From: Actinomycetes bacterium
GTDB lineage: Bacteria; Actinomycetota; Actinomycetes; Propionibacteriales; Propionibacteriaceae
Reading direction: 5' to 3'
DNA length: 8,982 nucleotides
Assembly (NCBI GenBank): GCA_023412435.1
Contig: JAEYNS010000034.1
Span: forward strand, 1-8,982
The stretch's first letter is position 1, and every line of letters begins with the position of its first letter. The notes under the pieces were generated by a model. That model was not told where the DNA came from, ran no database searches, and saw only the letters and a program-made list of their open reading frames with translations. Below are positions 1 through 6,570 of the stretch, in pieces. The position numbers and the translations under genes are program-made.

Positions 1-555
1 CTTCAAAGCAGCCACTGTCAGTTCGTAGAGGCGGAGGTAGGCGGCCTGGTCGGCATCCTTCCAGAACACCGTCAGGTTGGGCTCGTTCCAGACCTCGATC
101 GGCCAGCGCCGCACCTCGTCGAGGCCGTACCTGTCGATCAGGTGCCGGGCGGTGGCCGCCGCCAGCCGCGCCCATCCCCGTTCGTCGCTGGGCGGTGTCA
201 CGTTGCCCCGCCACCAGAAGACGGTCTGGTCGCCGGAGGCGAGCGCTGAGGGCATGAAGCCGAGCTCGAGGAAGGGACGGATGCCCAGGTCGAGCCAGGA
301 GTCGATCACCTGGTCGAGGTAGCCGAAGGCGTACCGGACGCCGTCGCGTCCCTGATGGGAGTAGGGCTGGTAGATCCCCAGGTCGTCGTGGAAGATGCCG
401 TGGCCGCGCAGCAGCTCGAACCCGATCTCCTGCTGGACCACGCGCAGCGACTCCACGTAGTCGCGGCGCAGCGCGAGGTTGAGCCGCCCGGTTCCCACGC
501 AGGCGCGCCAGACCGGGGCCAGTCGCGCTACGGGCTGGTCGGGGATCTCGATCAC
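1..555 (-). CDS. Glycoside hydrolase family 39-type protein, N-terminal part (3' end outside window)
   Basis: The gene runs off the left edge; about 185 N-terminal residues are visible. The order of elements fits the (beta/alpha)8 barrel of GH39 enzymes (beta-xylosidase / alpha-L-iduronidase type): an RGHGIFHDD segment, a YxFGYLDQVIDxWLDLGIRPFLELGFMP segment in two parts near residues 77-104, and RRWPIEVWNEPN near residues 149-159. The Glu in WNEPN is the family's general acid/base; the nucleophile Glu lies further on and is not visible. Such enzymes remove xylose or related sugars from glycans. No signal peptide is visible, so the enzyme is probably cytoplasmic. Start choice: AGGAG at 562-566 touches the ATG at 559-561, whereas the in-frame GTG at 553-555 sits 6 nt from it, so GTG is preferred; the ATG would add two residues. 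The gene diverges from the monooxygenase operon. Substrate cannot be told from this fragment. Confidence 0.85.
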   Translation of the reverse strand, partial: MIEIPDQPVARLAPVWRACVGTGRLNLALRRDYVESLRVVQQEIGFELLRGHGIFHDDLGIYQPYSHQGRDGVRYAFGYLDQVIDSWLDLGIRPFLELGFMPSALASGDQTVFWWRGNVTPPSDERGWARLAAATARHLIDRYGLDEVRRWPIEVWNEPNLTVFWKDADQAAYLRLYELTVAALK

Positions 556-655
556 TGTCATCTCCTGTATCGGGCGGGCTGTGCCCACGGTGGCGCAGAC
601 GAGCGGCCCACCGCAAGCCCATGCCTGCGCGGGAATGCACCGGCGTCCGACGTGG

Positions 656-681
656 TTGGGATACATGCAAGCGCATACATT
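656..681 (+). promoter_or_regulatory. Putative promoter of the monooxygenase operon with MarR-operator-like dyad
   Basis: In the divergent spacer, TACATT (676-681) fits a -10 box, about 30 nt before the start codon at 711. A TGGTTG/TTGGGA segment at 654-661 is a weak -35 candidate. Overlapping it is a short dyad, ATGC-AAGC-GCAT (665-676), flanked by two direct copies of ATACAT (661-666 and 675-680). A dyad over the -10 box is where a MarR repressor would act, and a MarR gene is the second gene of the operon. This is inference from position only. Confidence 0.35.
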
Positions 682-710
682 CACGTCACAAGCCAGCAGG
701 GAGCAGGCAC

Positions 711-1892
711 ATGCAGTTCGGCATCTTCTCGGTCAGCGACATCACGCGCGACCCCGTTTCGGGCACCACCCCCAGCGAGGCCGAGCGGATCGACGCGATA
801 GTGCAGATCGCGAAGAAGGCCGAAGAGGTAGGCCTCGACGTCTTCGCGATCGGCGAGCATCACAACCCGCCGTTCTTCTCCTCCTCCCCCACCACCTTGC
901 TGGCGTACCTCGCCGGCCAGACCGAGCGCCTGCTGCGGTCCACGGCCACGACGCTGATCACCACCAACGACCCGGTGCGGATCGCCGAGGAGTACGCGAT
1001 GCTGCAGCACCTCAGCAAGGGCCGGATGGACCTCATGCTGGGCCGCGGCAATACCGCGCCGGTGTACCCGTGGTTCGGCAAGGACATCCGCCGGGGGCTG
1101 CCCCTGGCGCTGGAGAACTACAACCTGCTGCACCGGTTGTGGCGCGACGACGTGGTCGACTGGGAGGGCGAGTTCCGTACCCCGCTGTCGGGCTTCACCT
1201 CCACGCCGCGCCCGCTGGACGACGTCCCCCCGTTCGTCTGGCACGGCTCGATCCGGACCCCCGAGATCGCCGAGCAGGCGGCGTACTACGGGGACGGCTT
1301 CTTCGCCAACAACATCTTCTGGCCCAAGGAGCACTACATCCGGCTGATCAACTTCTACCGGCAGCGGTTCGCCCACTACGGTCACGGCACGACGAAGCAG
1401 GCGATCGTCGGACTGGGCGGGCAGGCGTACATCGCCAGGCGGTCCCAGGACGCGAAGGCGGAGTTCCGGCCGTACTTCAACGAGGCCCCGGTCTACGGCA
1501 ACGGACCCAGCATGGAGGAGTTCATGGACCTCACCCCGCTGTCGGTCGGCTCGCCGCAGGAGGTGATCGAGAAGACGCTCACCTTCCGGGAGTACTTCGG
1601 CGACTACCAGCGGCAGCTCTTCCTCGTCGACCACGCCGGGCTTCCGTTGTCGATGGTGCTCAAGCAGCTCGACCTGCTCGGCGGCGAGGTGGTCCCCGTG
1701 CTCCGCAAGGAACTCGCCGCCCGCCGCGACCCCGAGGCACCCGAAGCCCCCACGCACGCCGCCCGGGTGAAGGCGAAGTACGGCGACGAGCCCGCCCGCC
1801 AGCCGCGACCCAACGCCAACCGGGGCGACAACGTGACCGGACGCTCCCCCTACCAGGACACCGAGGCACGACGCATCCAGGCCGTGCTCTGA
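711..1892 (+). CDS. FMN-dependent luciferase-like monooxygenase, CE1758 family
   Basis: A 393-aa flavin monooxygenase of the bacterial luciferase fold. It would use reduced FMN and O2 to oxidise an unknown organic substrate in the cytoplasm. Visible family features: MQFGIFSVSDI at the N terminus (beta 1), the GEHH motif at 48-51, a TTLITTNDPVRIAEEYAML stretch at 80-98 ending in the DPVRIAEE signature, LSKGRMDLMLGRG at 101-113, and PFVWHGSIRTPEIAEQAAYYGDGFF in the second half of the barrel. About 55 C-terminal residues (from RRDPEAPEAP onward) are charged, proline-rich and probably lie outside the barrel. The start is supported by AGGGAG at 698-703, 7 nt before ATG. The stop is one base from the next gene. 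The assignment to the CE1758 group is recalled from family resemblance and strengthened by the CE1759-type reductase two genes on. Confidence 0.9.
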   Translation: MQFGIFSVSDITRDPVSGTTPSEAERIDAIVQIAKKAEEVGLDVFAIGEHHNPPFFSSSPTTLLAYLAGQTERLLRSTATTLITTNDPVRIAEEYAMLQHLSKGRMDLMLGRGNTAPVYPWFGKDIRRGLPLALENYNLLHRLWRDDVVDWEGEFRTPLSGFTSTPRPLDDVPPFVWHGSIRTPEIAEQAAYYGDGFFANNIFWPKEHYIRLINFYRQRFAHYGHGTTKQAIVGLGGQAYIARRSQDAKAEFRPYFNEAPVYGNGPSMEEFMDLTPLSVGSPQEVIEKTLTFREYFGDYQRQLFLVDHAGLPLSMVLKQLDLLGGEVVPVLRKELAARRDPEAPEAPTHAARVKAKYGDEPARQPRPNANRGDNVTGRSPYQDTEARRIQAVL

Positions 1893-1893
1893 C

Positions 1894-2343
1894 ATGAATG
1901 GCCAGGACAGGCTCGCCAACCAGGCGTGGGAGGCCATGCTGACCGCCCACGCCCGCCTGATGCGGGAGTTCGAGGCCACCGACGTCTGGGGCGACCTCAG
2001 CATGCGGGAGTACGACGTGCTCTACACGCTGTCGAAGTGCCCCGCGCCGGTCCGGCTGCGGGAGCTGGGCGAGTCAGTGCTGTTGAGCCAGCCCGGCCTG
2101 TCCCGGCTGGTCGACCGACTGGTGCAGCGCGGCCTCGTCCAGCGCTCCCCCGACCCCTCCGACGGACGCTCGGTCCTGGTGCGACTCACCCCCGCGGGGG
2201 CGGCCCGGCAGAGGGCGGTCGGCCGCCGGCACGCCCGCAGCGTCGCTCGCGCCATGTCCGCCGTCAGCGCCGAGGACCTCGCCCGGCTGCACAGCATCGC
2301 CACCCGTCTCGTCGCCCCGCTCGATCCGAAGGAACCCCGATGA
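1894..2343 (+). CDS. MarR family transcriptional regulator
   Basis: A 149-aa winged-helix repressor or activator, the usual MarR length. An N-terminal dimerisation helix (about 8-30) is followed by MREYDVLYTLSK (37-48), the helix-turn-helix with recognition helix LLSQPGLSRLVDRLVQRGLV (63-82), the wing DPSDGRSVLVRLTPAG (87-102) and C-terminal dimer helices. The D-x-R pair in DGRS and the SRLVDRL helix are typical of DNA-binding members. MarR proteins bind palindromes near their own promoters and release DNA on binding small phenolic or other ligands, so this one probably senses the substrate or product of the flanking monooxygenase. It starts one base after the monooxygenase stop and shares ATGA with the reductase, so all three are likely co-translated. 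An in-frame ATG at 1936 (after GGGAGG) is an alternative start, but it would cut into helix 1. Confidence 0.93.
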   Translation: MNGQDRLANQAWEAMLTAHARLMREFEATDVWGDLSMREYDVLYTLSKCPAPVRLRELGESVLLSQPGLSRLVDRLVQRGLVQRSPDPSDGRSVLVRLTPAGAARQRAVGRRHARSVARAMSAVSAEDLARLHSIATRLVAPLDPKEPR

Positions 2344-3038
2344 CCACCGACCCCCGTCCGTTCCAGCTCGTCGTCGTCAGCGCCGGCGCGTCCGACCCGT
2401 CCTCGACGCGGCTGCTGGCGGATCGGATCAGCGCCCGGGTCGCGCTGCGGGCCGAGCAGCGAGGACGCGCCGTGTCGGAGACGGTCATCGACCTGCGTTC
2501 GCTGTCGCAGGAGATCGCCACAGCGCTGGTCTCGCAGCTGAGCGGGACGCGGCTGACCGCGGCGGTCGAGGCGCTGGCCGCCGCCGACGGCCTGGTCGTC
2601 AGCACCCCCGTCTACAAGGCCGCGGCCAGCGGTCTGCTGACGTCCTTCTTCCACGTCCTCGACAACGACCTGCTGATCGCCAAGCCCGTCGTCCTGGCGG
2701 CCACCGCAGGAACGGCCAGGCACGCCCTCGTGGTCGACGAACAGCTGCGCTCGCTGTTCGCCTTCCTGCGCACCCTGACCGCGCCCACCTCGCTGTTCGC
2801 CGCCCCCGAGGACTGGGCGGACCCCGCCCTCAACAAGCGGATCGACAGGGCGGCCTTCGAACTCGTGCTCCTGATGGAGTCCGAGTTCGCGACGAAGGTG
2901 AAGCAGGAGTCGTGGGACAGCTACCAGCACGAGTTCGGAAGTGCCGGCGGCACGGAGCTCGGCATCAGCCTCGACTCCGACCTGATGCGGCTGGCCGCAG
3001 GCGGTACGCGTCCCCCGGGGCCGCCCAGGCAGGGGTAG
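2340..3038 (+). CDS. LLM-partnered NAD(P)H:FMN reductase, CE1759 family
   Basis: A 232-aa flavodoxin-like NADPH-dependent FMN reductase. It should supply reduced FMN to the luciferase-like monooxygenase encoded two genes upstream. Visible: beta 1 plus phosphate loop VVVSAGASDPSSTRLLAD (11-28), where S and T residues would hold the FMN phosphate; DGLVVSTPVYKAAASGLLTS (83-102), matching the TPxYxxxxSGxLK loop of the family; FHVLDND following it; and KPVVLAATAG (115-124). The last 30 residues, rich in Gly and Pro, look disordered. The gene overlaps the MarR stop by four bases (ATGA) and has AAGGAA a few bases upstream. Family resemblance and the linked monooxygenase agree. The nicotinamide preference and the oxidised substrate are not visible. 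Confidence 0.9.
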   Translation: MTTDPRPFQLVVVSAGASDPSSTRLLADRISARVALRAEQRGRAVSETVIDLRSLSQEIATALVSQLSGTRLTAAVEALAAADGLVVSTPVYKAAASGLLTSFFHVLDNDLLIAKPVVLAATAGTARHALVVDEQLRSLFAFLRTLTAPTSLFAAPEDWADPALNKRIDRAAFELVLLMESEFATKVKQESWDSYQHEFGSAGGTELGISLDSDLMRLAAGGTRPPGPPRQG

Positions 3039-3079
3039 CCGGAGACACTGCGATGTGGCCGACGCCGCCGCCGGGCCGC

Positions 3080-3091
3080 TACCGTGTCGCC
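3080..3091 (+). promoter_or_regulatory. Leaderless -10 element before the 134-aa gene
   Basis: TACCGT (3080-3085) fits the actinobacterial TAnnnT -10 box and ends 6 nt before the ATG at 3092, so transcription would begin at or next to the start codon. No purine-rich ribosome binding site is present, which agrees with a leaderless mRNA. No convincing -35 was seen. Confidence 0.5.
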
Positions 3092-3496
3092 ATGGATCTG
3101 CCGGACGACTACCTCGACGTCCTCACCGACGAGCTGGCCCCCTTCGGCCTCGAGTTCGACGCCGCCGAGTCCACCGCGGACGGCGAGTGGCAGATCCGGT
3201 TCGAGACCGAGCCGGAGTCCTTCGTCCACCGCTACCCGTGGACCGGCATCGACGCTTCGTACGGGTCGAGCTGGCCACCGGAGGTGCTCTCGCTGTGGAT
3301 CAAGGGCGAGGGCAGCGACGTCGTCGAGATCACCTTCGAGATCTACGACCTGCTGCTGTGGGCCCAGGCCGAGGCACACGACCTCGCCGGCCGGCTCGGC
3401 AGCCTTGACGACCCCTACGACCAGGCGGCCGCCGTCAGCGAGGCGCTCAGCGAGTTGCTCAGCCAGCCGGAGTGGAAGTTCGACAATCTCGGCTGA
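3092..3496 (+). CDS. Hypothetical acidic 134-aa protein
   Basis: A soluble, strongly acidic protein not recognised by family. It begins MDLPDDYLDVLTDELAPFGL and contains an aromatic middle section (HRYPWTGID around 46-54, SSWPPEVLSLWIKG around 59-72), a beta-rich VVEITFEIYDLLLW segment (76-89) and a helical, acidic C terminus ending in QPEWKFDNLG. There is no signal peptide, membrane segment or known catalytic motif. Frame and codon use are coding-like throughout. Start choice: the ATG at 3092 follows a leaderless -10 box at the right distance. The in-frame ATG at 3053 would add a Pro/Gly/Arg-rich stretch unlike the rest. It follows the reductase on the same strand by 53 bases but seems to have its own promoter. 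It converges on the next small gene with 18 bases between stops. Confidence 0.8.
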   Translation: MDLPDDYLDVLTDELAPFGLEFDAAESTADGEWQIRFETEPESFVHRYPWTGIDASYGSSWPPEVLSLWIKGEGSDVVEITFEIYDLLLWAQAEAHDLAGRLGSLDDPYDQAAAVSEALSELLSQPEWKFDNLG

Positions 3497-3514
3497 GCGT
3501 CGCCGCCGCAGGTG

Positions 3515-3640
3515 TCAGCGGACGGTGTCGGTGGCGTCGGCCCAGGCCTTCGCGTTCTCGGCGTTGACCTGCTGCCACGCCTGCCACAGCACGTAACCCG
3601 CGCCGGCCAGGGTGACACCGAGCATCAGCAGTCTCTTCAC
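3515..3640 (-). CDS. 41-aa membrane miniprotein, DLW-39-like
   Basis: A small ORF starting with GTG at 3640. It reads VKRLLMLGVTLAGAGYVLWQ, then a short polar tail AWQQVNAENAKAWADATDTVR. The pattern of a KRLL start, one hydrophobic helix (about 4-19) and a tail with xxxAWADATDTV resembles the tiny actinobacterial DLW-39 proteins (typical tail DLWxEATDxV), although the DLW motif reads KAW here. Support for expression: TAGGCT (3647-3652 on the minus strand) lies 6 nt before the GTG, the leaderless spacing seen for other genes in this window. It lies 46 bases downstream of the LCP-like gene on the same strand and ends 18 bases from the converging 134-aa gene. Its function is unknown; it is likely a single-pass membrane protein. 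Confidence 0.6.
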   Translation of the reverse strand: MKRLLMLGVTLAGAGYVLWQAWQQVNAENAKAWADATDTVR

Positions 3641-3652
3641 CCTGCCAGCCTA
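3641..3652 (-). promoter_or_regulatory. Leaderless -10 element for the 41-aa gene
   Basis: On the minus strand TAGGCT (3652 to 3647) is followed by six bases and GTG at 3640. This matches the TAnnnT-N6-start layout before the genes at 3092 and 7353. No -35 was identified. Confidence 0.45.
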
Positions 3653-3686
3653 CCCGCGCCCACGGGACCGGCTCGGGGCGGGCCGT

Positions 3687-4580
3687 TCAGGCCAGCGACG
3701 CCACCTGGTCGGCGGCCAGCGCCGCGCGCAGCGCGGCCAGATCCGCCGGCACCGCCGTCCGTCCGTCCTCACCCTCCACGCTCGGCAGCAGATAGCTGCC
3801 GAACTCCTCCGACCGCACGCTGGACTCCATCAAGGTGGCTTCCAGTTCGCCGGTGGTGAGGTTGGAATCGACGAGGGTGCAGTGCTCGAGGGCGCGCAGC
3901 ACGTTGTCGAACTGGATGGGGTTGCTCATCGCGTCCAGCATGCCGAGCCGCACCATGGTGCCGCGCACCAGTTGCGCCACCCGTTGCGCCCTGGCCGGCG
4001 CATCCGGGGCGGAGGCCAGGTAGCCGTCGGGTCCGGCGTGGCCGTCGGTGGGCGCCGCGGCCATCTGCTCCAGACCGCCGAGCGCGTCCACCACCGTGGA
4101 GAAGCCCTCCACCGCGAGCTGCACCTGGTGGTCGGTGCGCACCCCCAGCAACAGCTCGACGTGCCGCGCCACCTCGTGGGCGTCCTGGCGGTACAGGTCG
4201 GCGAGGGTGCGCAGCGGCTTGCGCGGGCCGCTGGCCACCAGCAGGTCGGACGGGAGCCCGACAAGGGTCAACTCCTGTCGGGAGCCGGACAGGTTGACCA
4301 GGTGGACCGAGAGGAGCTGGTGATCGCTGTCCGAGACCAGCAGCAGGAAGTCGACCGGCGCTGTCGCGTCCTGCCCCACCGGCTTGTCCGGGCGGCCCTC
4401 GTAGCTCTCCAGCGGGGCTGCCTTGGCCATCGAACCGACGGTGGAGCTCAGCCGTCCGAGGTAGACCGAGACGGCGGTCACGGTGCCCATGGCGATGATG
4501 AGGACACCGGCGAGGACGGAGAGGGGCAGCAGCTGGCCCGCGCGGGCCGTTCTGCTGCGCTGTCGCGCCGATGGGACCAT
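3687..4580 (-). CDS. Membrane-anchored LytR-CpsA-Psr (LCP)-like protein, divergent
   Basis: A 297-aa protein with a basic N terminus (MVPSARQRSRTARAG), one membrane helix (about 17-40) and an external domain. The region VDFLLLVSDSDHQLLSVHLVNL (two adjacent parts, 76-97), LTLVGLPSDLLV (104-115), HEVARHVELLLGVRTDHQVQL (135-155) and VEGFSTVVDALGGLEQ (157-172) follows the LCP order: LLLGSDSR, lvSiPRD, the ve.llgi.idhyv stretch and gf..lvdalGGv. LCP enzymes transfer lipid-linked glycopolymers to peptidoglycan. Here the Arg of PRD is Ser and the Arg after SDS is Asp, so pyrophosphate-binding catalysis may be lost. Start choice: ATG 4580 has GGGAGG four bases upstream and its own -10 box; longer in-frame extensions read through the kinase promoter. 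A LytR-like regulatory or scaffolding role is possible. The gene diverges from the kinase operon. Confidence 0.7.
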   Translation of the reverse strand: MVPSARQRSRTARAGQLLPLSVLAGVLIIAMGTVTAVSVYLGRLSSTVGSMAKAAPLESYEGRPDKPVGQDATAPVDFLLLVSDSDHQLLSVHLVNLSGSRQELTLVGLPSDLLVASGPRKPLRTLADLYRQDAHEVARHVELLLGVRTDHQVQLAVEGFSTVVDALGGLEQMAAAPTDGHAGPDGYLASAPDAPARAQRVAQLVRGTMVRLGMLDAMSNPIQFDNVLRALEHCTLVDSNLTTGELEATLMESSVRSEEFGSYLLPSVEGEDGRTAVPADLAALRAALAADQVASLA

Positions 4581-4600
4581 CCCACCTCCCTCATGCCACC

Positions 4601-4676
4601 CACCAGCGTAGGAGGCCGGGACAACGGGCGGCCGGCTCATCGCGGCCAACCGCGAGCGCCGGGTCCTACGCTGGTG
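4601..4676. repeat. 13-bp perfect inverted repeat in divergent promoter region
   Basis: CACCAGCGTAGGA at 4601-4613 and its exact reverse complement TCCTACGCTGGTG at 4664-4676 are separated by 50 bases. Each arm contains the predicted -10 box (TACGCT) of the outward-facing gene: LCP-like to the left, kinase to the right. The match extends well past the six -10 bases on both sides, so it may be a shared operator or a shared extended promoter element. Confidence 0.75.
4605..4610 (-). promoter_or_regulatory. -10 box of the LCP-like gene
   Basis: TACGCT read on the minus strand lies 24 bases before the ATG at 4580. This leaves a short leader carrying GGGAGG as the ribosome binding site. The box lies inside the left arm of the 13-bp inverted repeat at 4601-4613. 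Confidence 0.5.
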
Positions 4677-4680
4677 CTCG
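4667..4680 (+). promoter_or_regulatory. Leaderless -10 element of the kinase operon
   Basis: TACGCT (4667-4672) is followed by eight bases and the ATG at 4681, with no ribosome binding site in between. The kinase transcript is therefore probably leaderless. The box lies in the right arm of the inverted repeat. Confidence 0.5.
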
Positions 4681-5892
4681 ATGAACCTGCGCGACCTGCT
4701 GTTCCCGCCCGGCGCCACCCGACAGGACTGGGCGGTCGACGGCGCGCTCGCCACCGCCCTCGCGCTGCTCACGATCCCCACCTACTGGAGCGTCAGCTCG
4801 CTGTCCACGCTCGCTCTCGCAAGCTCGATCCTGATGGTCGTCCCCCTGGTGCTGCGCCGCCACTCCCCGCTGATCACGCTCGCCATCGTGTCCCTGGCGG
4901 CCCTGCTGCAGCTGGTCGCGTCCCCCCTGCCGCTGCCCTCGCTGGTGGCGATCCCGATCGTGGCGTACTCGGTGGCCCGCTGGGTGCCGGGCCACCCCGC
5001 CCGTGCCGTGCTGGTGGTCGGGGCGATCGGCGCGGTGCTGGGCCCGCTGCGCTGGGTGGTGCCCGATCCCACCCACCTCAGCCTGCGGCAGATCATCTGG
5101 TTCTCCCTGGCCTGGTTCGTCTGCCTCGGCCTCGTGGTCACCCCGTACGCCATCGGACGGCGCGCGCAGGAGGAGTCGACAGCCCACGAGCACCTGGTCG
5201 CCAACGCCCAGGAGCGGTACCGCGCGCTGATCGCCGAGCGCGAGCAGCTCACCCGGCTGGCCGAATCCAGGGCCCGTACCCAGATCGCGCGGGAGCTGCA
5301 CGACATCGTCGCGCACTCGCTGTCGGTCATGATCGTGCAGGCCGAGGGCGGCAAGGCGATGGCCGCCAAGAGACCCGAGGCCGCCACCCAGGCCCTGACC
5401 ACGATCGCCGAGACCGGGCGCGAGGCGCTGGTCGAGACGCGCCGCATCCTCGGAGTGCTCCGCGACGGCCCGGACCCGGCCGGCGCGGACGCCGACTTCG
5501 CCCCGGCTCCCCGGCTGCAGGACATCCCCGATCTGGTGGCCCGCGCCAGCGAGCGGTTCCGACTCACCGTCAACGGCCAGCCGCCGCGGGTCTCCCCCGC
5601 CCTCGAACTGACCGTCTACCGCGTCGTCCAGGAGGCGCTGACCAACGTCCTCAAGCACGCCGGCGCCGAGGCCAGGGCCACGGTCACCCTCACCTACGCG
5701 CCGCGGGAGATCCTGGTGGACGTGGTCGACAACGGCACCCCGCAGCCGGGGACGGCGAGTGAGCCGGGGCACGGCCTGCGCGGGATGCACGAGCGCGTCA
5801 CCTCGATGGGGGGACGGATGGTGGCGCGGCCCCGTCCCAGCGGCGGCTTCCAGGTCACCGTCGTGCTCCCGCTGACCGCCGCCACCCACTGA
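4681..5892 (+). CDS. Sensor histidine kinase, NarL-partner type (HisKA_3)
   Basis: A 403-aa membrane kinase that should autophosphorylate and signal to the response regulator encoded just downstream. The N-terminal half has several hydrophobic helices (roughly 22-38, 41-58, 63-80, 86-99, 108-124 and 138-158) with short loops and no large external sensor domain, so it may sense an intramembrane or envelope signal. A coiled linker (165-198) leads to the HisKA_3 box ARELHDIVAHSLSVMIVQAE (203-222) with phospho-acceptor His207. The ATPase domain shows VYRVVQEALTNVLKHA (N box, 312-327), VVDNG (348-352) and GHGLRGMHERV (363-373). All key residues are present. The first gene of an operon; its stop lies 18 bases from the regulator's preferred start. 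The signal is unknown. Confidence 0.93.
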   Translation: MNLRDLLFPPGATRQDWAVDGALATALALLTIPTYWSVSSLSTLALASSILMVVPLVLRRHSPLITLAIVSLAALLQLVASPLPLPSLVAIPIVAYSVARWVPGHPARAVLVVGAIGAVLGPLRWVVPDPTHLSLRQIIWFSLAWFVCLGLVVTPYAIGRRAQEESTAHEHLVANAQERYRALIAEREQLTRLAESRARTQIARELHDIVAHSLSVMIVQAEGGKAMAAKRPEAATQALTTIAETGREALVETRRILGVLRDGPDPAGADADFAPAPRLQDIPDLVARASERFRLTVNGQPPRVSPALELTVYRVVQEALTNVLKHAGAEARATVTLTYAPREILVDVVDNGTPQPGTASEPGHGLRGMHERVTSMGGRMVARPRPSGGFQVTVVLPLTAATH

Positions 5893-5910
5893 CACCGGAG
5901 GATGAACCAG

Positions 5911-6570
5911 ATGAACCCGATCCGCGTCTTCCTCGCCGATGACCAGGAGCTGGTGCGCAGCGGCTTCCGGATGCTGATCGAGGCCGAGGACGACCTGGCC
6001 GTGGTGGGCGAGGCCGCGGACGGCCGCGCCGCCGTCGCGCAACTGGCGGGCACACCTGCCGACGTCGTCCTGATGGACATCAGGATGCCGGTGATGGACG
6101 GGGTGGAGGCGACCCGGCTGATCATCGAGCGCGGCCTCGGTGCCCGGGTGCTCGTGTTGACCACCTTCGACCTGGACGAGTACGTGTTCAGCGCGCTGAA
6201 GGCCGGCGCGAGCGGGTTCATGCTCAAGGACGCCCGGCCGTCCGAGCTGTTGAATGCGATCCGGACCGTCGCCGCCGGCGAGGCGGTGATGGCGCCGTCG
6301 GCCACCCGGCGGCTGCTCGACCACGTCCTGCCGACCCTGCCCAGCAGCCCCGAGGGCCACGATCCGCGGCTCGAGGTGCTCACCGACCGCGAGCGCGAGG
6401 TGCTGGTCGAGATCGCCGCCGGCGCGACCAACGCCGAGATCGCCGCCAGGCTCTACATGGCCGAGGGCACCGTGAAGACCCACATCGGGCGGCTGCTCGC
6501 CAAGCTCGGCGCCCGCGACCGGGTGGGGCTGGTGCTGATCGCGTACGAGACCGGCCTGGTGCGGCGGTGA
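5911..6570 (+). CDS. NarL/FixJ family response regulator
   Basis: A 219-aa DNA-binding response regulator. Receiver domain: acidic pair D10-D11 in FLADDQ, phospho-acceptor D56 in VVLMDIRMP, T84 in VLTTFD, K106 in FMLKDA; all are intact. The linker runs to about 150. The LuxR-type HTH begins LTDREREVL (157-165) and continues AEIAARLYMAEGTVKTHIGR to ARDR (175-204), typical of regulators that bind short inverted repeats as dimers. The kinase upstream is its partner. Start choice: CGGAGG (5896-5901) abuts an ATG at 5902 but is 9 nt from the in-frame ATG at 5911, so 5911 is preferred (MNPIRVFLADD); the other would add three residues. The last bases overlap the next gene. Confidence 0.95.
   Translation: MNPIRVFLADDQELVRSGFRMLIEAEDDLAVVGEAADGRAAVAQLAGTPADVVLMDIRMPVMDGVEATRLIIERGLGARVLVLTTFDLDEYVFSALKAGASGFMLKDARPSELLNAIRTVAAGEAVMAPSATRRLLDHVLPTLPSSPEGHDPRLEVLTDREREVLVEIAAGATNAEIAARLYMAEGTVKTHIGRLLAKLGARDRVGLVLIAYETGLVRR

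Noticed and set aside
681..2003. 440-codon minus-strand frame opposite the monooxygenase
   Set aside because: Low-complexity Val/Gly/Arg-rich product lacking motifs; the plus-strand monooxygenase explains the region.
2022..2930. 302-codon minus-strand frame opposite the MarR and reductase genes
   Set aside because: Antisense shadow rich in Arg, Gly and Gln; the plus-strand genes carry recognisable domains.
3612..5762. Very long open frame on the plus strand (about 716 codons)
   Set aside because: It runs antisense through the LCP-like gene and then in a wrong frame through the kinase gene. The product is His/Arg/Gly/Pro-rich with no domain, as expected from high-GC shadow frames.
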